64,000 nucleotides of DNA from Arcanobacterium_A bovis. Its GTDB lineage: Bacteria > Actinomycetota > Actinomycetes > Actinomycetales > Actinomycetaceae. The stretch lies in NCBI RefSeq assembly GCF_042655305.1, contig NZ_JBHSLR010000009.1. One strand, written 5' to 3'. A model generated the notes under the pieces. The model had not been told where the DNA came from, searched no databases, and saw only the letters and a program-made list of their open reading frames with translations. The position numbers and the translations under genes are program-made. This document shows positions 43,150 through 52,294 of the stretch, piece by piece. Every line of letters begins with the position of its first letter. Within the stretch, counting starts at the first letter, position 1.

Positions 43150-44628
43150 ATGAATTCCGTTTTGATCTCCGTGATTGTGATGCTCGCACTCGCTCTTTTG
43201 CGCGTCCACGTGGTACTTTCCCTGTTCATTGGCGCGCTGGTGGGCGGGCTATTAGGCGGCCTCGGCTTCGACGGCACAATGCTCGCCTTCCAAGATGGCC
43301 TTTCGGGTGGCGCAAAAATTGCGCTGAGTTACGCCTTGCTCGGCGCATTTGCCATGGCAGTTGCCAGTTCCGGCCTGCCCGAAGCTCTCGCTCAATGGCT
43401 GATTGGCAAGATCAACAAGGAAGCCCACGCATCCACCACGGAGTCGCATGAGCAACACACACATGCTCTCAACCGCGCCACGCTGATCACGAAATGGGGC
43501 ATGATCGCAGGTATTTTGGCAATGGCGATTATGAGTCAGAACCTGATCCCGGTACACATCGCGTTCATTCCGCTGCTTATCCCGCCTCTGCTTCCGATTT
43601 TCGACCAGCTCCGCATCGACCGCAGACTCATAGCCTGCGTAATCACCTTTGGTCTGGTTACCACCTACATGTTCTTACCAGTTGGTTTCGGCGCAATCTT
43701 CCTCAATGGTATTCTGCTCAAAAACATCAATTCAGCTGGTCTTAATACCGACGGCGTGAACGTCATGCACGCTATGGGCATACCCGCGATTGGCATGATT
43801 ATCGGCCTGCTCATCGCCGTCTTCTTTACATACCGCAAGCCACGCAATTACGCCGCAGCTTCCGCCACCCCCACACACGTTACCGCCGCCGGTGCAACCA
43901 GCGCACCCGCTGCGAATAGCACGACGCCGCCGTCCACCGTTTCGCAGCAGCACACCACCTCGCAACAGCCTGACGACGCTACCCCAGTTTCGCGTTACCG
44001 GATCATTGTTGCACTGGTTGCGATTATTGCAACTTTTGCAATTCAGCTGATCATGATGAGCTTCGGCTTTAAGTCAGATTCCTTGCTCGTGGGAGCCTTG
44101 GTGGGATTGTCCGTCTTTATGGTGACGGGCGCCGTGAAATGGAACGAGGCGGACGACGTCTTCACTCAAGGCATGAAGATGATGGCCATGATCGGTTTCA
44201 TCATGATTTCCGCACAGGGTTTCGCAGCCGTTATGAACGCAACTGGAGACGTAACGTCGCTGGTGGAGACGGCGTCGTCGCTGTTTTCTGGCAACAAGGC
44301 CGCCGCAGCTTTCGCGATGCTCCTAGTAGGACTCATCGTGACGATGGGTATCGGCTCCTCGTTCTCGACCCTGCCGATCATCACCACGATTTACGTGCCG
44401 TTATGTGTGAGTCTGGGCTTTTCGCCGCTCGCTACCGTGTCGATTATCGGCACTGCTGGTGCGCTGGGCGACGCCGGATCGCCTGCCTCTGATTCGACGC
44501 TCGGCCCCACGTCTGGCCTGAATATTGACGGCCAGCACGATCATATCCGCGATTCAGTTATCCCAACCTTTTTACATTACAACATTCCGCTGCTCATTGC
44601 AGGTTGGATTGCGGCGATGGTGCTATAA
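43150..44628 (+). CDS. Na+/H+ antiporter family protein (YuiF-like)
   Basis: A 492-residue membrane protein with about twelve helices. The first 60 residues (LRVHVVLSLFIGALVGGLLGG) and the C-terminal GTAGALGDAGSPASDSTLGP match the Na+/H+ antiporter family of the YuiF/NhaC-like ion transporter superfamily. A cytoplasmic loop at about residues 233-278 is low-complexity, rich in Ala/Thr/Pro/Ser/Gln. Its substrate may instead be an organic acid or amino acid, as for related GntP/ArsB members. It diverges from the aldo-keto reductase gene, with 74 bases between them for both promoters. Confidence 0.85.
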   Translation: MNSVLISVIVMLALALLRVHVVLSLFIGALVGGLLGGLGFDGTMLAFQDGLSGGAKIALSYALLGAFAMAVASSGLPEALAQWLIGKINKEAHASTTESHEQHTHALNRATLITKWGMIAGILAMAIMSQNLIPVHIAFIPLLIPPLLPIFDQLRIDRRLIACVITFGLVTTYMFLPVGFGAIFLNGILLKNINSAGLNTDGVNVMHAMGIPAIGMIIGLLIAVFFTYRKPRNYAAASATPTHVTAAGATSAPAANSTTPPSTVSQQHTTSQQPDDATPVSRYRIIVALVAIIATFAIQLIMMSFGFKSDSLLVGALVGLSVFMVTGAVKWNEADDVFTQGMKMMAMIGFIMISAQGFAAVMNATGDVTSLVETASSLFSGNKAAAAFAMLLVGLIVTMGIGSSFSTLPIITTIYVPLCVSLGFSPLATVSIIGTAGALGDAGSPASDSTLGPTSGLNIDGQHDHIRDSVIPTFLHYNIPLLIAGWIAAMVL

Positions 44629-44765
44629 GCTGCGCTAATGTTGCCGCAGCACTGTCAACAGCGCCGAGGCACTACTACAAAGCTATCGGGAGCAATGCCG
44701 CGGAAATACTACGGTACTGCGGAAAAACTACAGTACTGCCGCCGTATCAGCGAGCTCGGCAGACA

Positions 44766-45200
44766 CTACCGCTGCACGACCTCCCATGGCTCAATATCGC
44801 CTTCAACGAGATAGAAGCTCGGATGGAGTGCCGGCATACCGGATGGGAAATCCGTAGCTAACTCAGGGCTTCTACGCTGCAATTTTGCAAATAGATGCTC
44901 ACGCTCGTACAAAACCTGCCCACGCGTAACTGGGAGAGCAGTTGTGTAGCGGGGAACGTCGTCGATCCTGGTTGGATCATAGTTATAACCGCGACGCACG
45001 GCGTCGTGATAGACGGCTTCGAGGTAGTGCGCGATAGCGCCGCGTGGATCAGGGCAGTTTTGAAAACGGTTGAGCTGCGGATGCTTGGTGTAACCGCGAG
45101 TTCTACCTGCTAACACCGCCTGCGCCAACAAAGCTTCGCGCCATAACGCCGTTAATCCTTGCCGATCAAGCAGCGAAGGGTGAAGTGACCACAGCCGCAT
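44766..45200 (-). CDS. Pyrimidine dimer DNA glycosylase/AP lyase (T4 endonuclease V-like)
   Basis: A 144-residue protein of the Pyr_excise family (T4 DenV relatives). MRLWSLHPSLLDRQGL, ALWREALLAQAVLAG and TRGYTKHPQLNRF are the family's N-terminal hallmarks. The enzymes cut the glycosyl bond of UV-induced pyrimidine dimers and nick the strand. In bacteria the family is patchily distributed and may be of phage origin. Whether this member keeps glycosylase activity is not certain from sequence alone, because the chain starts with Met-Arg rather than with the Thr nucleophile that T4 DenV exposes. GAGG stands before the ATG at 45200. It is alone on the minus strand. Confidence 0.82.
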   Translation of the reverse strand: MRLWSLHPSLLDRQGLTALWREALLAQAVLAGRTRGYTKHPQLNRFQNCPDPRGAIAHYLEAVYHDAVRRGYNYDPTRIDDVPRYTTALPVTRGQVLYEREHLFAKLQRRSPELATDFPSGMPALHPSFYLVEGDIEPWEVVQR

Positions 45201-45628
45201 TTCTACCTCTATTCGTTGGTCAAGTATTCGTTAGTGCCGAGCTTGCGTATGACGCAATGCTAGCCCACTTTGTGTGGTCACTTCATTGCAGGAGGACGTG
45301 CGCGGGAATTGTCCGCCTATGCGGGCAATTGTTGTCAGGCTATGCGTGCAACTATTATCCGTTTGCTAGAACAGATGCCTCACACAGTAAGAACTGCACA
45401 TTATCGCATATTTATACAACAATACGATAAGATTTACACCCAATTTCTGTGACAAACCACCGAAAATTGAGCATTTTCAAGTAATTAGTATTAGGCTGTG
45501 CATGTATATATCCATCAGAGATACATGCTTTAGAGATCGCGCTATCAGTTCGTAAAGTTCGCACATACGATTTAGTTCGCATATACGACTTTTCGCACAA
45601 TGTGGCGCAAACCGAGAAAGGATTTGCT
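45201..45628. other. Long leader/promoter region of the oligopeptide transporter
   Basis: About 430 bases without a convincing gene. From 45430 it is A+T-rich. An 18-bp unit, AGTTCGCAyATACGAyTT, occurs twice in tandem at 45556-45573 and 45574-45591, just before the transporter's start. Around 45301-45335 a GCGGG(C)AATTGT word occurs twice. The tandem unit could be a regulator binding site. Confidence 0.5.
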
Positions 45629-47644
45629 GTGTCATCCAGTAATAGACCAGCTTCACGCACCGGAGCTGTATCAAGCTCTACATCCATCCGCGAGCTCACT
45701 CTTCGTGCCATCATCATCGGTGGACTCATCACGCTCGTATTCACCGCCGCCAACGTCTACCTTGGCCTCAAAGTGGGCTTGACGTTCGCAACTTCCATTC
45801 CAGCAGCAGTTATTTCGATGGCGATTCTTCGCAGATTTGCTGGTCATACCATCCAAGAAAACAATATTGTACAAACGATCGCGTCCGCGGCGGGTACGCT
45901 TTCTGCAATCATCTTCGTGCTTCCCGGCCTCGTAATGGTCGGCTGGTGGAGTGGTTTCCCATACTGGACCACTGCCGCTGTCTGTGCATTTGGTGGAATT
46001 TTGGGCGTCATGTACTCCATTCCACTGCGTCGCGCCCTCGTTACCGGCTCTGACCTTCCCTATCCAGAAGGCGTTGCCGCAGCTGAAGTACTCAAAGTTG
46101 GTTCCGACACCGAAAACGTTGAAAACACCGAAGAGAACAAGAAGGGCCTCGCCGTCATCATCTGGGGTTCAATCGCTTCCGCAGGTTATGCACTCCTCGC
46201 TGCTATGAAAGGCGTGGCAGGCTCGATTTCGGCAGCATTCCGCCTCGGTTCCGGCGGCACAATGATCGGCTCCAGCCTGTCCCTCGCCCTGATCGGCGTT
46301 GGACATCTTGTTGGAGTTTCGGTTGGTATTGCAATGATCGTGGGTCTGTTGATTTCCTACGGAGCGTTGTTGCCGTACTTCTCTGCGCAGGTTCTCCCCA
46401 AGGGCGGGGAACTGGCCGACGTCGTTTCCTCGACTTTCTCCCACGACGTGCGTTTCGTTGGCGCAGGTGCGATGGCTGTTGCCGCTGTGTGGACGCTCAT
46501 CAAGATCATCGGCCCGATTGTGCGTGGAATCAAGGATTCACTCGCCTCGTCGCGCAGCCGTAAGAGCGGTGAAGAGCTTCCTATCACCGAACGCGATATT
46601 CCATTCAACATCGTGCTCGGCGTTATTTTGGCCTCTATGCTGCCAATTGGCGCACTGCTTTACCTGTTTATCCACGTCTCAGAGATCTCGAATCACACTG
46701 TGACGCTCGTGATCCTTTCGATCCTGTTCGTACTGCTCATTGGCCTTATCGTGGCTTCAGTGTGTGGCTACATGGCCGGTTTGATTGGCGCATCAAATTC
46801 ACCAATTTCTGGTGTAGGTATCATCGTGGTGCTCACATCAGCACTGCTCATCAAGGTAGTAACAGGCAATGAATCCGCTTCTAACGCTCCGGCTCTCGTG
46901 GCATACACACTGTTTACCTCGGCAGTAGTTTTCGGAATTGCAACGATTTCAAACGACAACCTCCAAGATCTCAAGACTGGCCAGCTCGTTTCCGCAACTC
47001 CGTGGAAACAGCAGGTAGCACTGGTTATCGGTGTGGTATTCGGTTCGCTGATTATTCCACCAGTCCTCCAGCTCATGCTCGATGGCTTTGGTTTCGCCGG
47101 CGCTCCTGGCGCGGGTGAAAATGCACTTGCCGCTCCACAGGCTGCGCTTCTTTCCTCGGTTGCCAATGGTATCTTCGGCAACTCGCTCGACTGGAGCCGC
47201 ATCGGACTCGGTGCCGCGATCGGCGTCGTCATCATCATTGTGGACGAAGTTCTCAAGCGCACCAAGAAAGGCATGAGCCTTCCGCCACTCGCAGTGGGCA
47301 TGGGCATGTACCTGCCAATTTCGCTCACCCTGATGATTCCACTCGGTGCTTTCATCGGCCGTGCATACGACCGCTGGGCAGAACGCCGCACCAATTCTGA
47401 ATCGATCAAGCGACTCGGCATTTTGCTCGCTACCGGCCTGATTGTGGGCGAATCGCTCTTTGGCGTAGTGCTCGCTGGCATCATCGGGGCAACCTCGAAT
47501 GAGGAAGCACTCGCTGTATTCAACTATGGCGAGATCCCAACGCAGGTAGTTGGCGTGATCGTCTTCGCCGCAGTGGTTTACGTGCTCTACCGTTGGGTGC
47601 AGAAGCTCGCTATTGCTCCTGCAAAAGCGGAAGCTGAGAAGTAA
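45629..47644 (+). CDS. OPT-family oligopeptide transporter
   Basis: A 671-residue membrane protein with about 14-16 helices, belonging to the bacterial OPT family. The start region ELTLRAIIIGGLITLVFTAANVYLGLKVG is diagnostic, as is the IQENNIVQTIASAAG motif. It should import short peptides (or metal-peptide chelates) by proton symport. The GTG at 45629 has AAAGGA six bases upstream; a GTG nine codons earlier would place that ribosome site inside the gene. A clear rho-independent terminator follows, so it is a single-gene unit. Confidence 0.9.
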   Translation: MSSSNRPASRTGAVSSSTSIRELTLRAIIIGGLITLVFTAANVYLGLKVGLTFATSIPAAVISMAILRRFAGHTIQENNIVQTIASAAGTLSAIIFVLPGLVMVGWWSGFPYWTTAAVCAFGGILGVMYSIPLRRALVTGSDLPYPEGVAAAEVLKVGSDTENVENTEENKKGLAVIIWGSIASAGYALLAAMKGVAGSISAAFRLGSGGTMIGSSLSLALIGVGHLVGVSVGIAMIVGLLISYGALLPYFSAQVLPKGGELADVVSSTFSHDVRFVGAGAMAVAAVWTLIKIIGPIVRGIKDSLASSRSRKSGEELPITERDIPFNIVLGVILASMLPIGALLYLFIHVSEISNHTVTLVILSILFVLLIGLIVASVCGYMAGLIGASNSPISGVGIIVVLTSALLIKVVTGNESASNAPALVAYTLFTSAVVFGIATISNDNLQDLKTGQLVSATPWKQQVALVIGVVFGSLIIPPVLQLMLDGFGFAGAPGAGENALAAPQAALLSSVANGIFGNSLDWSRIGLGAAIGVVIIIVDEVLKRTKKGMSLPPLAVGMGMYLPISLTLMIPLGAFIGRAYDRWAERRTNSESIKRLGILLATGLIVGESLFGVVLAGIIGATSNEEALAVFNYGEIPTQVVGVIVFAAVVYVLYRWVQKLAIAPAKAEAEK

Positions 47645-47965
47645 ATCAGGTACTAAATCACTTAATGTGAGTTTTCAATGAGTTTTTTGTGAAGCTTCAC
47701 GGGGAACTCCATGGGGAAACACACCAAAATATCTATTCCTCGTACTGTTAGATCGCTCTGGCAGTACGAGGAATTTTTATCCCTGCAAGAGATTTTCGCC
47801 TTGCAATTAATGCTCATACGTGTTCAAATCTTACGCGAATAGTTTTACACTAATTACACAAATCACTAATATCGCCGCACGTCAAATACGTGAAAGGCGA
47901 GCTCCCACGGCTCGCAATTCATGTAGCAGTGCAGATATTCAATATTTCGAGCAATGGAGATCGAT
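47645..47965. other. OPT-cstA intergenic region
   Basis: About 320 bases. The first part carries the OPT terminator at 47737-47779. The rest, up to the cstA start, is A+T-rich (for example TTTTACACTAATTACACAAATCACTAAT at 47841-47868 as a composition) and should contain the cstA promoter; no gene is seen. Confidence 0.45.
47737..47779 (+). terminator. Rho-independent terminator of the OPT gene
   Basis: An 11-bp perfect stem (TCCTCGTACTG with its complement) around a 14-base loop is followed by ATTTTTAT. Confidence 0.85.
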
Positions 47966-50329
47966 ATGGCAAAACACGCTGCCGCCGACCTACCGACTTA
48001 CACTCCGGAAGAGGAAAAGTGGGTCATTAGAAATAAAGACGGTATCCCAATTGGAACGAAACCTCATACCAAATGGACGTGGTGGAGAATCGCAATTTGG
48101 GTAGGAATCGCACTACTGGGCGCAATTGGCTGGACGATGCTCGCCATCATCCGCGGCGAAAATGTTAACGCTATTTGGTTCGTTATCTCAGCTGTCTGCA
48201 CCTACGCAATTGGTTACCGCTTCTACGCACTTTATATTCAGAAGAAGATCATGCGCCCCGATGATCGCAACGCAACCCCTGCTGAGCGAATCAACAATGG
48301 CAAAGACTTCGATCCTACCAACCGCGTAGTGCTCTACGGCCACCACTTCGCCGCCATCGCTGGCGCTGGCCCGCTTGTTGGCCCAGTATTGGCAGCTCAA
48401 ATGGGTTATCTGCCCAGCACGCTGTGGATCATTTTCGGCGTTCTCGTAGCTGGTGCGGTACAGGACATGCTCGTGCTGTTCTTCTCGATGCGCCGCGGCG
48501 GACGCTCGCTCGGCCAAATGGCACGCGATGAAATCGGCAAATTCGGCGGTACGCTGGCCACGATCATTGTGTTTATCATGCTCATGATCGTATTGGCCGT
48601 GCTCGCTATGGTTTGTGTTAATGCACTTGCCGAAAGTGCATGGGGCGTTTTCGCAGTTGGTTGTACCTTGCCAATCGCTATCGGCATGGGTCTGTGGTTG
48701 CGCTACGTACAGCCAGGAAAAGTCACGCAGGTGTCGATTGCTGGATTTGCCCTGCTCGTCTTCGCAATTATCGGCGGCCGCTGGGTTGCTGAAAGCTCCT
48801 TCGGCACATACCTCCACCTCTCCCCAACCACGCTGGTTTGGGCAATGGTTATCTACGGTTTCTTTGCAGCAGTTCTTCCAGTCTGGCTTCTCCTCACGCC
48901 ACGTGACTACCTCTCAACCTTCATGAAGGTTGGCACGATTGTGCTGCTCGCTTTGGGCATCGTTGTTGTGCGCCCTGTGCTGGAAATGCCAGCAGTAACC
49001 GAATTCGCCACCAATACCGCAGGTCCGGTATTTGCTGGCACACTGTTCCCGTTCTTGTTCATCACAGTTGCTTGTGGAGCGCTTTCGGGCATGCATGCCA
49101 TGGTTTCCTCTGGTACCACTCCAAAGATGGTGCAAAAGGAAACACAGGTTCGCATGATCGGCTATGGCGGCATGCTCATGGAGTCCTTCGTGGCAATTAT
49201 GGCTCTAGCTGCGGCAACAAGCCTTTCACAGGGCATCTACTTCTCGATGAACACCTCGGCAGCTTCGCTTCAAAAGATCGCCGGACCGGACGTCGTCGCC
49301 ACCTCGAAATCTCCTGAGGAACTTGCCGCAACGTCAATCAAGAAGATGGGCGTCACCGACGTGGCAGGCAAAGAAATCGAAGCTCACTGGACGTCTCAGG
49401 ACGACGCCGGAAACACCGTCACCTACTACGGTGCAGATGCGCTCAAGAAAGTTGCCGAAGATGTGGGCGAGAAGTCGATCGTCTCGCGTACTGGCGGCGC
49501 ACCTACACTAGCTGTGTCGATGTCGAATATTATGCGCCAGTGGATCGGCGGAAATTCGATGGCAGGCTTCTGGTATCACTTCGCGATTATGTTCGAGGCG
49601 CTGTTCATTCTCTCGGCTGTGGACGCCGTCACCCGCGTGGCGCGCTTCCAGCTCTCCGATGCCCTCGGTAACTGGATTCCAAAGTTCAAAGATCCATCGT
49701 GGAAGGTCGGCGCATGGCTTGCCACCGGCGTCGTGGTAGCTTCGTGGGGATCGCTGCTACTCATGGGCGTTACCGATCCACGCGGTGGCATCCAAACTCT
49801 CTACCCGCTCTTCGGTATCGCAAACCAGCTGATCGCAGCCGTTGCACTGATGGTTGTCACGGTAATGGTGGCGCGTAAGGGTTACAAGAAGTACATCTGG
49901 ATTCCGGCGTTGCCGCTGGTATTCGATACGGCGACGACGTTCACCGCTTCGTACCAGAAGATTTTCTCCCCTGATCCTGCCCTCGGTTATTGGACGCAGC
50001 ACGCCAAGGCGAAGGAACTGCTTGCTTCGGGCAAGCTCGACGCCGCTAATACTGAGATTCAGCAGGCTGTGGCACGTAATACCTTCATCCAAGGCACACT
50101 GTCGATCCTGTTCGTTGTGGTAGTAGCGCTCGTGTTTATTGCCGCGATTATTGAGATCGTCAAAGCATTCAAGCGAACCGAGCCAATTACCTCGGAAGAT
50201 CCGTTTGTTGAGTCGAAGTACTACGCTCCAAGCCAGATGTTCCCAACGTCGCTCGAGCGCAAGTTGGAGAAGGAATACGAAGTGGTGGGCGATCCCGCAC
50301 TCGTTCCTTCAAAGCATTCCGGGCACTGA
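47966..50329 (+). CDS. cstA: Carbon starvation protein A (pyruvate/peptide transporter)
   Basis: A 787-residue membrane protein with about 16-18 helices. GHHFAAIAGAGPLVGPVLA near residue 115 and AGAVQDMLVLFFSMRRGGRSLG are hallmarks of CstA; CGALSGMHAMVSSGTTPK follows in the middle. Members import pyruvate and peptides when carbon is scarce. About 65 residues near position 440-500 form a hydrophilic loop. The ATG at 47966 has GGAGA upstream. The small YbdD-type partner gene lies 216 bases downstream. Confidence 0.93.
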   Translation: MAKHAAADLPTYTPEEEKWVIRNKDGIPIGTKPHTKWTWWRIAIWVGIALLGAIGWTMLAIIRGENVNAIWFVISAVCTYAIGYRFYALYIQKKIMRPDDRNATPAERINNGKDFDPTNRVVLYGHHFAAIAGAGPLVGPVLAAQMGYLPSTLWIIFGVLVAGAVQDMLVLFFSMRRGGRSLGQMARDEIGKFGGTLATIIVFIMLMIVLAVLAMVCVNALAESAWGVFAVGCTLPIAIGMGLWLRYVQPGKVTQVSIAGFALLVFAIIGGRWVAESSFGTYLHLSPTTLVWAMVIYGFFAAVLPVWLLLTPRDYLSTFMKVGTIVLLALGIVVVRPVLEMPAVTEFATNTAGPVFAGTLFPFLFITVACGALSGMHAMVSSGTTPKMVQKETQVRMIGYGGMLMESFVAIMALAAATSLSQGIYFSMNTSAASLQKIAGPDVVATSKSPEELAATSIKKMGVTDVAGKEIEAHWTSQDDAGNTVTYYGADALKKVAEDVGEKSIVSRTGGAPTLAVSMSNIMRQWIGGNSMAGFWYHFAIMFEALFILSAVDAVTRVARFQLSDALGNWIPKFKDPSWKVGAWLATGVVVASWGSLLLMGVTDPRGGIQTLYPLFGIANQLIAAVALMVVTVMVARKGYKKYIWIPALPLVFDTATTFTASYQKIFSPDPALGYWTQHAKAKELLASGKLDAANTEIQQAVARNTFIQGTLSILFVVVVALVFIAAIIEIVKAFKRTEPITSEDPFVESKYYAPSQMFPTSLERKLEKEYEVVGDPALVPSKHSGH

Positions 50330-50426
50330 GCTTGGGGAACTAATCCCTGGGCACTGAGCTCTGCGAACTGAGCTCAGGTTCTAAGCTCTAGACCCTGAGC
50401 TGCAAATAAGTAGCCAATAAGCAATA

Positions 50427-50481
50427 GGTGGTGATCAGCGCCGTGTGTCGAACAAGGTTCTTGCACGCGTTGATCACCACC
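50427..50481 (+). terminator. Hairpin after cstA
   Basis: GGTGGTGATCA pairs with TGATCACCACC around a 30-odd-base loop that can also pair partly. It sits between cstA and the small ybdD-like gene and could reduce read-through. Before it (50320-50400) the word GGGCACTGAGCT is repeated. Confidence 0.55.
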
Positions 50482-50545
50482 CAAGCAAAAAGCTGAGCAC
50501 TACACCTGAAAACCACACCTGATCACCACAAAAACAACGGCGGTA

Positions 50546-50761
50546 ATGATGAGTAAAATCGGCAAGTTTGGCAAGATGTTGCGCCATATTGCTTCGGAAA
50601 TTCGCTGGTACACCCGAGAATTTTTTGGGGATACGGCTTACGAACGATATGTGGCACGGCATCGAATTGAACACCCAGACCATCCACCGATGTGCGAGCG
50701 AGATTTTTGGCGAATGCGAGATCGCGACGCCGAAGATCAGGTGCAGACGGGGTGTTGCTAG
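50546..50761 (+). CDS. YbdD/YjiX family small protein, CstA partner
   Basis: A 71-residue protein of the YbdD/YjiX family, found next to cstA or btsT genes and thought to be needed for pyruvate uptake. IRWYTREFFGDTAYERYVARH and HPDHPPMCERDFWRMRDRD are the family's conserved stretches. It starts with two ATG codons; the ribosome binding site is poor (ACGGCGG). It is separated from cstA by a hairpin, whereas in many genomes the two are adjacent. The last three residues (GCC) include two cysteines. Confidence 0.88.
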   Translation: MMSKIGKFGKMLRHIASEIRWYTREFFGDTAYERYVARHRIEHPDHPPMCERDFWRMRDRDAEDQVQTGCC

Positions 50762-50794
50762 TACCACTGCTGCTCGCGTTACTTGACCACATGC

Positions 50795-50861
50795 TCTAAC
50801 TCAGGCGATTTTGTGGCTATCATGCTTCTAGAGAGGCGATAGCTACAAAATCGCCTGTTTT
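50795..50861. repeat. Inverted repeat element B (CTAACT-AGGCGA family)
   Basis: Arms of 19 bases with one mismatch (50803-50821 and 50838-50856; AGGCGATTTTGT at the start) enclose a 16-base loop. The left end reads CTCTAACTCAGGCGAT, the same as element A. It lies between the ybdD-like gene and the SemiSWEET gene, both on the plus strand. Confidence 0.85.
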
Positions 50862-50912
50862 ACATCCCAATAATGTATAGTCAAGTTGAATTATCAACCA
50901 CTTGGGGGATTC

Positions 50913-51239
50913 ATGCTCACCGCTCTGTCGATTATCACCACATTCTGGGGTGTGATTATGTCTATCGCGCCCATTTTCCAAATTCGGGTGATCCTCAAAA
51001 CCAAAGACTCTTCTGGAATCTCCGCCGCATGGGTAACAGTACTGTTCATTGGCTATATTCTGTGGTTTAGCCTCGGTGCAGCCACCGGCTCCCTCCCCCT
51101 GATGATCGCTAACGGCGTTGCCCTTGCAACTGGTTCCGTCCTACTCTGGGCTGTTTACAAATACCACTCGCCGGCAGCGGAAGATACACCAAGTACAGGA
51201 ACAATCCACCCAGCATCAGAAACTAATTCACGCCCATGA
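50913..51239 (+). CDS. SemiSWEET-type sugar transporter
   Basis: About 108 residues with three membrane helices, the size and layout of a SemiSWEET (half of a SWEET sugar transporter, working as a dimer). The PQ-loop-like segment SIAPIFQIRVILKTKDSSGIS near residue 20 includes the family's Pro and Gln. The ATG at 50913 has GGGGGA before it. A hydrophilic tail of about 25 residues follows the third helix. The stop overlaps the start of the ABC ATPase (ATGA), so it is translationally coupled with an exporter, an unusual partnership. Confidence 0.82.
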   Translation: MLTALSIITTFWGVIMSIAPIFQIRVILKTKDSSGISAAWVTVLFIGYILWFSLGAATGSLPLMIANGVALATGSVLLWAVYKYHSPAAEDTPSTGTIHPASETNSRP

Positions 51240-52294
51240 ACAGCGCAGAACTTGTAATCAACATCGAGGGCTTGGTCAAAAATTTTGGCAAATTTACTGC
51301 ACTCAATGAACTAAATCTCCAGATCAAAGCGGGTGAGGTCCACGGCTTCCTCGGCCCTAATGGCTCGGGAAAATCAACTACCATTCGAGTTCTGCTCGGT
51401 TTGCTTAAAGCCGACGCCGGTGAGGTTACGGTGTTTGGGAAAGATCCGTGGCGTGATGTGGTTGAGTTGCATAAACGCCTCGCTTACGTGCCCGGCGATG
51501 TTTCGCTGTGGCACAATCTTTCCGGCGGTGAAGCGATTGATCTGCTCGGTAACCTGCGGGGCGGACTCGATTCCCGGCGTCGTCAAGATCTCATAGAACG
51601 CTTCGGACTAGATCCCACCAAACGCGGGCGCCAGTACTCGAAGGGAAATCGCCAGAAAGTGGCTATTATTGCTGCTCTCGCCTCTAACGCAGACTTACTC
51701 ATTCTCGATGAGCCTACGTCTGGTCTCGATCCACTCATGGAAGCCATTTTCCAAGATGAAATCGCTAGGGAGAAGGACGCCGGAAAAACAGTGCTGCTCT
51801 CGAGCCATATTCTCAGTGAGGTCGAGGCGCTTGCCGATCAAGTGAGCATTATTCGGCGCGGAAAAATCATCACCTCTGGCAGCATCGAGGATCTGCGCGG
51901 ACGTGCAAAGATGACTATTTCTGCCACACTGAGCAGGTTGCCAGAATCTTTCCAAAGGTCGGATATTTTCCAAAATGTACATCTCGACCGCGGCAATCAC
52001 TTTACGGCACAGATCGACGCAAACCACGTAAATACGGCACTTGCTGAGCTTCTTCATTTTGGCGTCGCCAACCTCACGGTTACGCCAGCATCACTCGAAG
52101 AACTCTTCCTCACCCAGTATGAAGACTCGCAGGGTGACGAATCGGCGCAGCGCACAAAGCCGTCTGTTGCGGAAAGCGAGAAAAGCAGTAGCGAGCATAC
52201 CAAGCCGTCTGCCCAGGCAAACCAGCCCGATACCCAGCCGAACAGTTCATCGCACGACTGTGCCCCGAAACCGGCGAATGAGCAGGCGCAATAA
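51236..52294 (+). CDS. ABC exporter ATP-binding protein
   Basis: ATPase subunit of 352 residues with Walker A GPNGSGKST, signature YSKGNRQKV (a divergent LSGGQ), Walker B LLILDEPTSGLDP and HILSEVEAL after the H-loop. YVPGDVSLWHNLSGGEAIDLL is typical of the group of antibiotic exporters with a TnrB/tetronasin-type permease. The last 60 residues form a hydrophilic tail of Ser/Gln/Asn/Pro/Glu without homology. The stop TAA shares its A with the permease start (TAATG). Expected substrate: an antibiotic or other hydrophobic compound, unproven. Confidence 0.88.
   Translation: MNSAELVINIEGLVKNFGKFTALNELNLQIKAGEVHGFLGPNGSGKSTTIRVLLGLLKADAGEVTVFGKDPWRDVVELHKRLAYVPGDVSLWHNLSGGEAIDLLGNLRGGLDSRRRQDLIERFGLDPTKRGRQYSKGNRQKVAIIAALASNADLLILDEPTSGLDPLMEAIFQDEIAREKDAGKTVLLSSHILSEVEALADQVSIIRRGKIITSGSIEDLRGRAKMTISATLSRLPESFQRSDIFQNVHLDRGNHFTAQIDANHVNTALAELLHFGVANLTVTPASLEELFLTQYEDSQGDESAQRTKPSVAESEKSSSEHTKPSAQANQPDTQPNSSSHDCAPKPANEQAQ

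Noticed and set aside
46768..47523. 250-codon minus-strand frame inside the oligopeptide transporter gene
   Set aside because: Mirror of a well-supported membrane protein gene; composition is what antisense of hydrophobic codons gives.
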